From: Pseudomonadota bacterium
GTDB taxonomy: Bacteria; Pseudomonadota; Gammaproteobacteria; Enterobacterales; Succinivibrionaceae
DNA: 10,491 bases
Direction: 5' to 3'
Assembly (NCBI GenBank): GCA_023460615.1
Contig: JAEWPL010000107.1
Coordinates: forward strand, 1-10,491
In this document: positions 1 through 6,497 of the stretch, one piece after another
How the letters are laid out: every line of letters starts with the position of its first letter
How positions within the stretch are numbered: position 1 is the first letter of the stretch
Made by a program: the position numbers and the translations under genes
Notes under the pieces: generated by a model
Database searches by the model: none
What the model was told of the DNA's origin: nothing
What the model saw: the letters and a program-made list of their open reading frames with translations, nothing else

Positions 1-220
1 TTTTTAAGCCTTTAAAAAGATCTAGTCTTTGTTTAAATAGATACTCAAAGGTTGAAACAAGAAGGCTCTTTCCAAATCTGCGAGGTCTTGATAAAAAGAT
101 TGGCTGGCTATTGTTGATAGCAAGTGAGTAGATAAGATCTGTCTTATCCACATAAATTCGACCTTCTGAAATTAACTTTTCAAAATTCTTTACAGAATTT
201 GGTAGTCTTGATAGATCCAT
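1..220 (-). CDS. AAA-ATPase-like (PF09820-type) protein, N-terminal part only
   Basis: The reverse strand encodes 73 codons starting MDLSRLPNSVKNFEKLI and running off the left edge, so the gene is partial. Residues 20-55 (GRIYVDKTDLIY, then FLSRPRRFGKSLL) match the N-terminus of the large 'AAA-ATPase-like' family, which usually also has a C-terminal PD-(D/E)XK nuclease-like domain; that part lies outside the window. The RPRRFGKS stretch is this family's degenerate P-loop. The start is supported by AAGGA about 7 bases before the ATG. Cellular role is poorly defined in the family; many gut anaerobes carry several copies, often in accessory regions. It lies downstream of, and on the same strand as, the HipB-like gene, but 221 bp away with a weak possible terminator between them, so it is probably a separate unit. 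Family assignment is recognition by eye; function is unknown. Confidence 0.85.
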   Translation of the reverse strand, partial: MDLSRLPNSVKNFEKLISEGRIYVDKTDLIYSLAINNSQPIFLSRPRRFGKSLLVSTFEYLFKQRLDLFKGLK

Positions 221-239
221 TGCTATTCCTTATGTACTT

Positions 240-258
240 AAAAAGGATGTTTTATCCT
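240..258 (-). terminator. weak possible intrinsic terminator, minus strand
   Basis: On the minus strand AGGAT-AAAAC-ATCCT is followed directly by a run of T. The stem is only 5 bp with two G-C pairs, so efficiency would be low. It is in the right place to end transcription of the HipB-like gene before the AAA-ATPase-like gene. Confidence 0.25.
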
Positions 259-265
259 ATGCGGC

Positions 266-391
266 GATAACTCAAGATATGTTTAAAACCATTATCGAAG
301 ATAATTTTAACTTATTCTTACATATATATAAGCGTATTTTCGATATTATGATGAGCTTTTGCAAGTTTGAGTGCAAATAAGTTGAGTTATC
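266..391. repeat. 10-bp perfect inverted repeat, 106-bp spacer
   Basis: GATAACTCAA at 266-275 is the exact reverse complement of TTGAGTTATC at 382-391. The arms flank most of the gene-free DNA between the two minus-strand genes (221-441). I see no convincing ORF in that stretch. The repeat may be a pair of protein-binding sites or the worn ends of a small element; in AT-rich DNA it could also be chance. Confidence 0.35.
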
Positions 392-441
392 TTTATACAT
401 TCGTAAAAGCTGTTTTTATGAATTAAGGTGGTTAACAGACA

Positions 442-759
442 TTATGACTTTTTTCTTTTTAGAACAACTCTTTTAGGAAGAGCTTGTTCGCTTAAAGCTT
501 TTCCAACAGGATCACATTCAATTGAAGCAACTTTTTTTAAGTTCTCTGATAAACCTAAAATCCAGAGTGCAGTTGCAACGTAGCCAAAGGATACTGTAGG
601 TGAGCCTTTTTCAATAGCAGCTAAAGTAATTCTTGAGATACCTATTCTTTGTGCCATAAGTTCAGAAGTAATTCTTCGTCTTATTCTAGCTACTTTAATG
701 TCATTGCCTAAAATCTTAAGAAGGCGAGTAACAGGAATCGGTGTTGGTAGTTTTGCCAT
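442..759 (-). CDS. HipB-like XRE-family HTH regulator (orphan antitoxin-type)
   Basis: This is a 105-residue protein whose core (residues 13-75) is a lambda-repressor-type helix-turn-helix. LLKILGNDIKVARIRRRIT is helix 1 and the approach, SELMAQRIGI is helix 2, and SRITLAAIEKG is the recognition helix. VSFGYVATALWILGL then follows, with a basic C-terminal tail ending KRVVLKRKKS. This layout, with the LPKR-basic tail, is typical of HTH proteins encoded just before HipA-family kinase toxins. No HipA follows: an ATG overlaps the stop (TAATG) but its frame closes after eight codons (MSVNHLNS, 416-442). There is no clear Shine-Dalgarno before the ATG. Probable role is a repressor of its own promoter, through the TATAC-N8-GTATA dyad upstream. 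It could also be a free-standing regulator that never had a toxin partner. Family call is confident; the antitoxin history is inference. Confidence 0.88.
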   Translation of the reverse strand: MAKLPTPIPVTRLLKILGNDIKVARIRRRITSELMAQRIGISRITLAAIEKGSPTVSFGYVATALWILGLSENLKKVASIECDPVGKALSEQALPKRVVLKRKKS

Positions 760-791
760 AAGAAAAATTAATAATGTTAATTATATTTATC

Positions 792-821
792 ATTATACCG
801 AAAAATGTATACTATAGTTAA
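792..821 (-). promoter_or_regulatory. sigma70-type promoter of the HipB-like gene
   Basis: Reading the minus strand, TTAACT (816-821) is followed after 18 bases by a perfect TATAAT (792-797). Transcription would start near 785, leaving a leader of about 26 bases before the ATG at 759. The -35 box matches the consensus at four of six bases. Confidence 0.6.
794..811. promoter_or_regulatory. candidate HipB-type operator TATAC-N8-GTATA
   Basis: TATAC (794-798) and GTATA (807-811) form a dyad with an 8-base spacer. The E. coli HipB operators are TATCC-N8-GGATA, so arm length and spacing are the same and only the fourth and fifth bases of the arm change. The dyad overlaps four bases of the -10 box and most of the spacer, where a bound repressor would block polymerase. 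Autoregulation is inferred from position and family precedent. Confidence 0.45.
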
Positions 822-941
822 TATTAAAAAACTCAGTGAATATTAATCATTGGTTAAAGAAAAAAACAGAAGAAAATCGATTAAAAACTTTAAAACCTAG
901 CTTAAATCTCAAAAATTAACAAAATTTTACCTTTTTTGCCT

Positions 942-971
942 TTTAAATAAATACATCAAAAAAAGTATGCT
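942..971 (+). promoter_or_regulatory. probable rpsO promoter
   Basis: TTTAAA (942-947) lies 18 bases before TATGCT (966-971). Transcription would begin near 978, just ahead of the first pseudoknot arm. The -35 matches the consensus at four of six bases and the flanking DNA is AT-rich. The other candidate -10, TAAAAT (971-976), has no usable -35. Confidence 0.4.
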
Positions 972-981
972 AAAATTAGCT

Positions 982-1040
982 CGCTTTCAACTGAGTTTGT
1001 GATCGGTGTGGAAGCGTTGTTATTAATCTCACAAATGGAG
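982..1040 (+). promoter_or_regulatory. predicted S15 autoregulatory leader (H-type pseudoknot)
   Basis: Stem 1 is CGCTTTC (982-988) with GGAAGCG (1010-1016): seven pairs, one of them U987-G1011. Stem 2 is TTTGTGA (996-1002), inside the loop of stem 1, with TCACAAA (1029-1035), downstream of it: seven perfect pairs plus a possible G995-U1036. The crossing order makes a pseudoknot. Stem 2 abuts the Shine-Dalgarno GGAG (1037-1040). The E. coli rpsO mRNA uses a pseudoknot at the same place, which S15 stabilises to trap the 30S subunit, and S15 recognises a G-U/G-C step; here U987-G1011 stacks on C988-G1010. Pairing is read directly from sequence; the S15 role is by analogy. Confidence 0.6.
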
Positions 1041-1049
1041 CATTTAAAT

Positions 1050-1316
1050 ATGTTAACAGTAGAGCAGAAAGCAAAAATCGTTGCTGAATTTGGTCGTAAC
1101 CCACAAGACACTGGTTATCCAGAGGTTCAAATTGCATTATTAACTGCAAGAATCGCTGATTTACAACCTCACTTCGAGACTCACAAGAAGGATCATCACA
1201 GCCGTCGTGGTTTATTACGTTGCGTTGCTCAGCGTCGTAAGTTGCTTGACTACTTGAAGTCTTCAGACGTTGCACGTTACACTGCAATCGTTGAGAAGTT
1301 AAAGCTCCGTCGCTAA
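1050..1316 (+). CDS. rpsO: 30S ribosomal protein S15
   Basis: The 88-residue product (MLTVEQKAKIVAEFG...) aligns end to end with E. coli S15 (89 residues), including the DTG near the N-terminus, the conserved HKKDHHSRRGLL block (residues 41-52), QRRKLLDYLK and the C-terminal LRR. S15 is a primary binder of the 16S rRNA central domain and is needed for platform assembly and the B4 bridge to the 50S subunit. The ATG at 1050 is chosen because GGAG lies 9 bases before it and the N-terminus matches the family. The GTG at 999 would lie inside the leader pseudoknot and add 17 unrelated residues. pnp follows on the same strand after 94 bp, the usual gammaproteobacterial pair, so the two are probably co-transcribed. 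truB, commonly just upstream, is absent here. Translation is probably autoregulated through the leader. Confidence 0.98.
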   Translation: MLTVEQKAKIVAEFGRNPQDTGYPEVQIALLTARIADLQPHFETHKKDHHSRRGLLRCVAQRRKLLDYLKSSDVARYTAIVEKLKLRR

Positions 1317-1332
1317 TTAAAGCGTCTGGAAA

Positions 1333-1352
1333 GGGCGGCTTGTGAGCCGCCC
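1333..1352 (+). terminator. rpsO-pnp intergenic hairpin (attenuator or processing site)
   Basis: GGGCGGCT-TGTG-AGCCGCCC is a perfect 8-bp, GC-rich stem with a 4-base loop, 16 bases after the rpsO stop. It is followed by AAATTTTA rather than a clean T run, so termination is probably partial. In E. coli the same gap holds a partial terminator and the RNase III site controlling pnp. The stem could serve either purpose and would protect the rpsO mRNA 3' end. Confidence 0.6.
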
Positions 1353-1363
1353 AAATTTTATCA

Positions 1364-1392
1364 TCCCACAAAAAGCGGCAAAATTCGTGGGG
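1364..1392 (+). promoter_or_regulatory. possible pnp leader hairpin
   Basis: TCCCAC (1364-1369) can pair with GTGGGG (1387-1392) around a 17-base loop: five Watson-Crick pairs and one wobble. The loop contains GCGGC (1374-1378), complementary to GCCGC (1346-1350) in the upstream hairpin, so two alternative folds compete. The second stem ends 6 bases before the pnp Shine-Dalgarno GGAG (1399-1402). A role in PNPase autoregulation is inference. Confidence 0.35.
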
Positions 1393-1410
1393 CGTAGTGG
1401 AGAAAAACTG

Positions 1411-3645
1411 ATGAATTTAAATCCAATTGTACACACCTTTAAATATGGTCGTCATACAATCACTTTAGAAACTGGTGCTATTGGTCGTCAAACAGACTCA
1501 GCTGTAATGGCTTCAATGGACGATACAACAGTTTTTGCAACTGTTGTTTGCAATCGTAAAGAGGAAGTAGAAGGTCGTGATTTCTTCCCTCTAACAGTAA
1601 ACTATCAAGAACGCTCATATGCAGCAGGTAAAATCCCTGTAAGTTTCTTCAGAAGAGAAGGCAGAGCCACTGAAGGTGAGACATTAATTTCAAGATTGAT
1701 TGACCGTCCACTTCGTCCTTTATTCCCTGATGGATTCGTAAACGAAGTTCAGGTTGTTGTAACTGTAATGTCAGCAAATCCTGAAATTCCAACTGATATC
1801 ATTTCAATCATTGCAGCTTCAGCTGCTTTATCAACCTCAGGTCTTCCATGGAATGGCCCTCTAGGTGCAGCACGTGTAGGCTACATTGATGGTCAATACG
1901 TATTAAACCCATTAACTTCAGAGTCAAAGGTTTCAGATCTTGATTTAGTAGTATCTGGCTCAGAAAAAGCTGTAGTAATGGTAGAGTCTGAGGCTAACTG
2001 CTTACCTGAGTCTGTAATGCTAGGTGCTGTTATGTACGGTCACGAGCAACAACAGACTGTAATCAAAGAGATTGAAGAGTTTGCTAAGAAAGTAAACAAA
2101 CCAGCTTGGGATTGGGTAAAACCACAAGAAGATACAGCTTTAATCGAAGCTGTAAAGACCAAGGCTCAAGAAGCTGTTGGCGAAGCTTTCCGTATTGTTG
2201 ATAAGCTAGAGCGCCAAGACAAGTTAGCTCAAATTCAAAAGGATGTAACTGAAGAGTTAAAGGCATCTAACGAAGCTTGGGCAGAAAAAGATAATGAAAT
2301 TGCTAAGATCTTCTTCGAACTTGAGAGAAACATCGTTCGTGAAAGAATTTTAGCTGGTGAAAAGCGTATCGATGGTCGTACTTTACGTATGATCCGTCCT
2401 ATTACCATTGCAACTGGTATCCTACCACGTGTTCATGGTTCAGCTTTATTCACTCGTGGTGAGACACAGTCTATCGGTACTTGTACTCTAGGTTCAGAGC
2501 GCGATGCTCAGACCTTTGAAGATATGTCAGGTGTTCGTTCAGATAGATTCATTCTTCACTACAACTTCCCTCCATACTGCGTAGGTGAAATTGGTCTAAT
2601 CGGCTCACCAAAACGTCGTGAAATTGGTCACGGTCGTTTAGCAAAGCGTGCTCTAAAGGCTGTATTACCTCCAATGGAGAAGTTCCCATATTCAATCCGT
2701 GTAGTATCAGAAATCACTGAGTCAAATGGTTCATCATCAATGGCTTCAGTATGTTCTGGTTGCTTATCTTTATTAGATGCAGGTGTACCTATCAGCGCTC
2801 CTGTTGCTGGTATTGCAATGGGTCTTGTAAAGGAAGGCGATAGAGTAGCAATCCTAACTGATATCATGGGTGATGAGGATCACTTAGGTGATATGGACTT
2901 TAAGGTAGCAGGTACTAAAGATGGTGTAACTGCACTTCAAATGGATATCAAGACTGACGGTATTACTCGTGAGATCATGCAGAATGCTTTAACTGATGCT
3001 CATGCTGCTCGTATCCACTTATTGAACATCATGCACAAGGCAATCCCTGCTCCTCGTGAGAACCTATCTCCATTTGCACCTCGTGTAGTAACCATTAAGG
3101 TTCCTGCAAACAAGGTTAAAGAAGTTATCGGTAAGGGTGGTTTTAACGTTCGTTCAATTCAAGCTGATACTAACTCTCAGATTGATATTGAGGATGATGG
3201 TACAGTTAAGATTTCAGCAAGCTCTGAGTTCTCAGCAAATGAAGCAATCAAGAGAATTCAAGATCTATTAGTTGATGTTGAAGTAGGTCATGACTATGAC
3301 GGTACAGTTGTAAGAATCACTGATTTTGGTGCATTCGTAAACATTCTACCAGGTCGTGATGGTTTAGTTCACATCTCTCAAATCACTGAAGATCGTGTTG
3401 AGAACGTAAATGATTACCTACGTGTAGGTGATACTGTTCGTGTACGTGTTCTTGATATTGATAACACTGGTCGTATCCGTCTATCAATCAAGGCTATTAC
3501 TCAAGAGCAAGCTGCACAAGCTGAGTCAGCTCAAGCTGAAGCTCCAGCTGAAGAGACTGTAGCTTTAGAGGAAGTAGCACAACCTGAAACCGTACAAGAG
3601 ACTATGCCAAATCCTTACGAAAACTCACCTAAAGATGAGGCATAA
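1411..3645 (+). CDS. pnp: polyribonucleotide nucleotidyltransferase (PNPase)
   Basis: This 744-residue protein degrades RNA 3' to 5' using phosphate and can add 3' tails. It acts in the cytoplasm as a trimer and in many gammaproteobacteria joins the RNase E degradosome. It follows E. coli PNPase throughout: first RNase PH domain (about 10-145, with FFPLTVNYQER, FFRREGR and RLIDRPLRPLFP), helical domain (about 150-320), second RNase PH domain (about 325-555), KH domain with GKGG at 574-577, and S1 domain (about 622-695). The metal-site residues of the GDEDHLGDMDFK block are present (D490, D496, K498). The last 50 residues are an Ala/Glu/Gln-rich acidic tail, slightly longer than in E. coli (711 residues total). 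The ATG at 1411 has GGAG 8 bases upstream and gives the family N-terminus (MNLNPIVHTF); the GTG at 1342 lies within the intergenic hairpin. A strong terminator follows. Confidence 0.98.
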   Translation: MNLNPIVHTFKYGRHTITLETGAIGRQTDSAVMASMDDTTVFATVVCNRKEEVEGRDFFPLTVNYQERSYAAGKIPVSFFRREGRATEGETLISRLIDRPLRPLFPDGFVNEVQVVVTVMSANPEIPTDIISIIAASAALSTSGLPWNGPLGAARVGYIDGQYVLNPLTSESKVSDLDLVVSGSEKAVVMVESEANCLPESVMLGAVMYGHEQQQTVIKEIEEFAKKVNKPAWDWVKPQEDTALIEAVKTKAQEAVGEAFRIVDKLERQDKLAQIQKDVTEELKASNEAWAEKDNEIAKIFFELERNIVRERILAGEKRIDGRTLRMIRPITIATGILPRVHGSALFTRGETQSIGTCTLGSERDAQTFEDMSGVRSDRFILHYNFPPYCVGEIGLIGSPKRREIGHGRLAKRALKAVLPPMEKFPYSIRVVSEITESNGSSSMASVCSGCLSLLDAGVPISAPVAGIAMGLVKEGDRVAILTDIMGDEDHLGDMDFKVAGTKDGVTALQMDIKTDGITREIMQNALTDAHAARIHLLNIMHKAIPAPRENLSPFAPRVVTIKVPANKVKEVIGKGGFNVRSIQADTNSQIDIEDDGTVKISASSEFSANEAIKRIQDLLVDVEVGHDYDGTVVRITDFGAFVNILPGRDGLVHISQITEDRVENVNDYLRVGDTVRVRVLDIDNTGRIRLSIKAITQEQAAQAESAQAEAPAEETVALEEVAQPETVQETMPNPYENSPKDEA

Positions 3646-3666
3646 TTAAATATTTTTATAAGGTAG

Positions 3667-3693
3667 AAAGGCTCGTGAAAACGGGCCTTTTTT
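3667..3693 (+). terminator. strong intrinsic terminator after pnp
   Basis: AAAGGCTCGT (3667-3676) pairs with ACGGGCCTTT (3681-3690) over ten positions with one U-G wobble, closed by a GAAA tetraloop. Six T follow the last C (3688-3693), the first three within the stem. The T run ends only 13 bases before the ATG of the first transporter, so it may act as a conditional attenuator for that cluster as well as the end of rpsO-pnp. Confidence 0.9.
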
Positions 3694-3706
3694 GAGCGTG
3701 AAAACA

Positions 3707-5107
3707 ATGTCTGACAAGCTTAATTTAGATAGAGAGAAATTCTCTTCAAGACTTGGATTTTTACTTATTACAGCTGGCTGCGCCATTGGTTTAGGTAATG
3801 TATGGAGATTTCCTTATATTACAGGTCAATATGGTGGCTCTTTATTTGTAATTGTCTATATTCTGTTCTTACTTTTACTAGGTATCCCTCTAGTTACTAT
3901 CGAATTATCAGTAGGTAGAGCTTCTCGTAAGTCTGTAGGTTATTCTTTTGAAACCCTAACCCCTAATACTAAGTGGTAATACAGTAAATATTTCATGATC
4001 TTAGGTAACTATGTACTCATGGGATTTTACTCCATGGTTACAGGTTGGATGCTTTATTACACCTATAAGATGTTCTCAGGAGAATTTACTAAAGAGCCTA
4101 TGCTTCCTCAGCAGTCAGGTCAATTCTTTGGTCAAATGCTAGGTTCACCTGTAAGTCAGATAGTATGTCTACTCATCGTAACTGTAATTGCTTTTAGCGT
4201 TTGCGCTTTTGGTTTGAGAAAAGGTGTTGAGAAAATTACTAAGCCTTTGATGGTATTGTTATTTTTACTCTTAATCTTTTTAGCAGTACAAGCTTTAAGA
4301 ATGCCAGGTTGTGCTGAAGGCTTAAGCTACTACTTAAAGCCTGATTTTGAAAGATTCTCTCAATATCCTTTATCTGAAGTGTTATCAGCAGCTTGTGGTC
4401 AAGCTTTCTTTACTTTAGGTGTAGGTATTGGCTCTATCCAGATTTTTGGCTCCTACATGTCCAAAAACAAAGCTATCGTAAATGAATCTATTACTATCGC
4501 TGTATTAGATACTATCGTAGCGCTACTTGCCGGTTGTATTATCTTCCCAGCATGCTTTAGTTTTCATTTAGAGCCAGGTCAGGGACCAGGACTTATCTTT
4601 GTAACCTTAGTATCTGTATTCTCACATATGGAGTACGGTTTATTCTGGGGCGGCGTGTTCTTCCTATTCATGCTTTTTGCTGCTATTTCCACGCTCATTG
4701 CAGTATTTGAGAACATTGTAGGTATTAGTTTAGATTTATTTAAAATTACTCGTGTAAAAGCAGTGCTTATCAATATGGCAATTATTATTGCTTTAGCTAT
4801 CCCGGTAATTTTAGGTTTCAACGTTTTATCTTTTATCCACCCATTTGGTAAAGATAGCGTGATTTTAGATCTTTACGATTTTATCCTTTCTCAAAATATC
4901 ATTGAAATAGGCTCTATTATCTATGTGCTTTATGCTTCTTGGAAGTTTGGTTGGGGTTATGACAACCTATTACAAGCCTCTAATTTAGGTAATGGCTTTA
5001 AGCTAAGTCCAAAGGTTCAATGGTACTTTAAGTTCGTGTTACCTGTAATTGTAACTGTCCTTTTAATTCAAGGATATGTGGCAATTTATACTAAGTATTT
5101 CTCTTAA
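3707..5107 (+). pseudogene. NSS-family Na+:amino-acid symporter, interrupted by one in-frame stop
   Basis: Reading from ATG 3707 gives an NSS transporter broken only by TAA at codon 91 (3977-3979). Frame is kept on both sides, and the residues around the stop (NTKW-stop-YSKYFMILGNY) align without gaps to KALWHHNKWWQFSGNY of the next paralogue. A single base change from CAA, AAA or GAA would explain it. The stop falls in the loop between TM2 and TM3. The remainder keeps the family features: GCAIGLGNVWRFPY in TM1, GQAFFTLGVGIGS in TM6 and TM7 Asp. A second ORF from ATG 3995 could make TM3-TM11 alone, but no Shine-Dalgarno precedes it. Start choice: ATG 3707 with weak GAG; GTG 3698 and TTG 3692 are alternatives. 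Likely a recent pseudogene; sequencing error, stop readthrough or a two-piece transporter are other options. It heads a cluster of three related genes. Confidence 0.85.
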
Positions 5108-5116
5108 AGGCTCGCT

Positions 5117-6490
5117 ATGGCACGTGAAGTTTTTAAAACAAGATTAGGTTTCCTACTTATTGCAGCAGGTTGTGCAGTAGGTATTGGTAATGTTTGGCGT
5201 TTTCCATACATTGTAGGTCAGTATGGTGGCGCTTACTTTGTGCTAATTTACTTGTTCTTTTTATTAGCATTAGGTATTCCACTATTAACTGTGGAATTAG
5301 CTATCGGTAGAGCTTCAAGAAGCTCTATGGCTTATTGCTATGAGAAGTTAGAACAACCTAAAGCTTTATGGCATCACAACAAGTGGTGGCAGTTTAGTGG
5401 TAACTACTTTTTGATGGCCTTCTATGTAGTAGTCGCAGGTTGGATGCTTTACTACTTTGTGTCTTTTGCCTCTAGCTCTATTCCTCAAGGCATTACTCGT
5501 GAAGAGGCAGCCTCTCACTTTGGAGCTTTACTAGGCTCACCAAGCACCATGTTAATTTGTGTGCTAGCAACCGTAATCTTCTCCTTTAGCATTGTTGCTT
5601 TAGGTGTTATTCGTGGTATTGAGAGATTTACAAAGCCATTGATGGTAATTCTAATTTTATTGCTAGTCTTTATGGCTTTCAGATCATTTACTCTAGAGGG
5701 CTTTGTAAAGGGCGTTAAATTCTATTTAGAGCCAAACTTCTCAAGACTTGAAGGACGTTTTGGTGAAGCTATCTTTGCAGCAATGGGACAGGCTTTCTTT
5801 ACTTTATCTGTAGGCTTTGGTGCTATTGCTATCTTTGGTAGCTATATGTCTGAAAGACATAAGATTTTAAACGAAGCTATCTTTATCGCAATGTTAGATA
5901 CTATCGTAGCTTTCTTATCAGGCTTTGTGATCTTCCCTGCCTGCTATACCTACGGCATTGAGCCAGATGCTGGTCCTAACTTGTTGTTCATGACTATGAC
6001 TGTAGTCTTCTCTAACATGGCTTTAGGTGGTTTCTGGGGCACCTTATTCTTCCTATTCATGTTAATTGCAGCTGTATCTACCATGATTGCTGTGTTTGAA
6101 AGCTCTATTGCAGGTACTATGGAGTTATTCAAGATCAGCCGAGTAAAGTCAGTTTTAATTAACTTTGTTGTAATCACTTCCATGTGTTTACTACCTTTAT
6201 TTGGCTTTAACCTATTGTCAGATGTGCATATCATTTCAAATGATTCAAGTTTCTTAGAGTTCTTTGACTTCTTAGTTTCAAATAACATCATGCCTTTAGG
6301 CTCTGTAGTATTTGTACTCTTTGTTTGTTCAAAGACTGGTATGACCTTTAAGCGTTACATTGATGAATGTAACGTAGGTAAGGGCTTTAACATGTCCTAC
6401 AAACTATTCTTCTACTACAAGTATGTACTCACAGCTATTGTATTAGTGGTGTATGTAGTAGGTATTTATCAATTGTTTTTTGCAAAATAA
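5117..6490 (+). CDS. NSS-family Na+-dependent amino-acid symporter (second of three)
   Basis: This 457-residue inner-membrane protein imports an amino acid, or a related amine, with Na+. TM1 (residues 10-31) carries GCAVGIGNVWRFPY, with N25 and R28 matching the Na1-site Asn and extracellular-gate Arg of LeuT. TM6 has GQAFFTLSVGFG at 224-235, where S231 and F234 correspond to LeuT S256 and F259 in the substrate pocket. TM7 has D261 where LeuT has N286; an acidic residue here goes with chloride-independent transport in bacterial relatives such as Tyt1. TM8 keeps the Ser-Thr of the Na2 site (AAVSTMIAVF). About 11 membrane helices fit the length and the Tyt1/MhsT class, with no twelfth. AAGG 6 bases before the ATG, overlapping the stop of the gene before, indicates one operon. 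Substrate cannot be named. It is highly similar to the next gene, indicating recent duplication or gene conversion. Confidence 0.95.
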   Translation: MAREVFKTRLGFLLIAAGCAVGIGNVWRFPYIVGQYGGAYFVLIYLFFLLALGIPLLTVELAIGRASRSSMAYCYEKLEQPKALWHHNKWWQFSGNYFLMAFYVVVAGWMLYYFVSFASSSIPQGITREEAASHFGALLGSPSTMLICVLATVIFSFSIVALGVIRGIERFTKPLMVILILLLVFMAFRSFTLEGFVKGVKFYLEPNFSRLEGRFGEAIFAAMGQAFFTLSVGFGAIAIFGSYMSERHKILNEAIFIAMLDTIVAFLSGFVIFPACYTYGIEPDAGPNLLFMTMTVVFSNMALGGFWGTLFFLFMLIAAVSTMIAVFESSIAGTMELFKISRVKSVLINFVVITSMCLLPLFGFNLLSDVHIISNDSSFLEFFDFLVSNNIMPLGSVVFVLFVCSKTGMTFKRYIDECNVGKGFNMSYKLFFYYKYVLTAIVLVVYVVGIYQLFFAK

Positions 6491-6497
6491 TTAAATC

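Noticed and set aside
852..902. Small ORF MVKEKNRRKSIKNFKT from TTG
   Set aside because: It is only 16 codons in AT-rich DNA with no ribosome-binding site and no similarity I recognise.
999..1049. GTG start extending S15 by 17 residues
   Set aside because: The added residues do not match S15 N-termini, there is no ribosome-binding site, and the codons lie inside the predicted leader pseudoknot.
976..1371. 131-codon ORF on the minus strand over rpsO
   Set aside because: It is fully antisense to rpsO, has no recognisable protein features and runs through the leader pseudoknot and the intergenic hairpin. It is a shadow frame.
1342..1410. GTG start extending PNPase by 23 residues
   Set aside because: The GTG lies in the loop of the GC-rich hairpin; the ATG at 1411 has a good GGAG and gives the family N-terminus.
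3692..3706. TTG or GTG start for the first transporter
   Set aside because: TTG 3692 lies within the terminator T run, and ATG 3707 gives a length and N-terminus in line with the paralogues.
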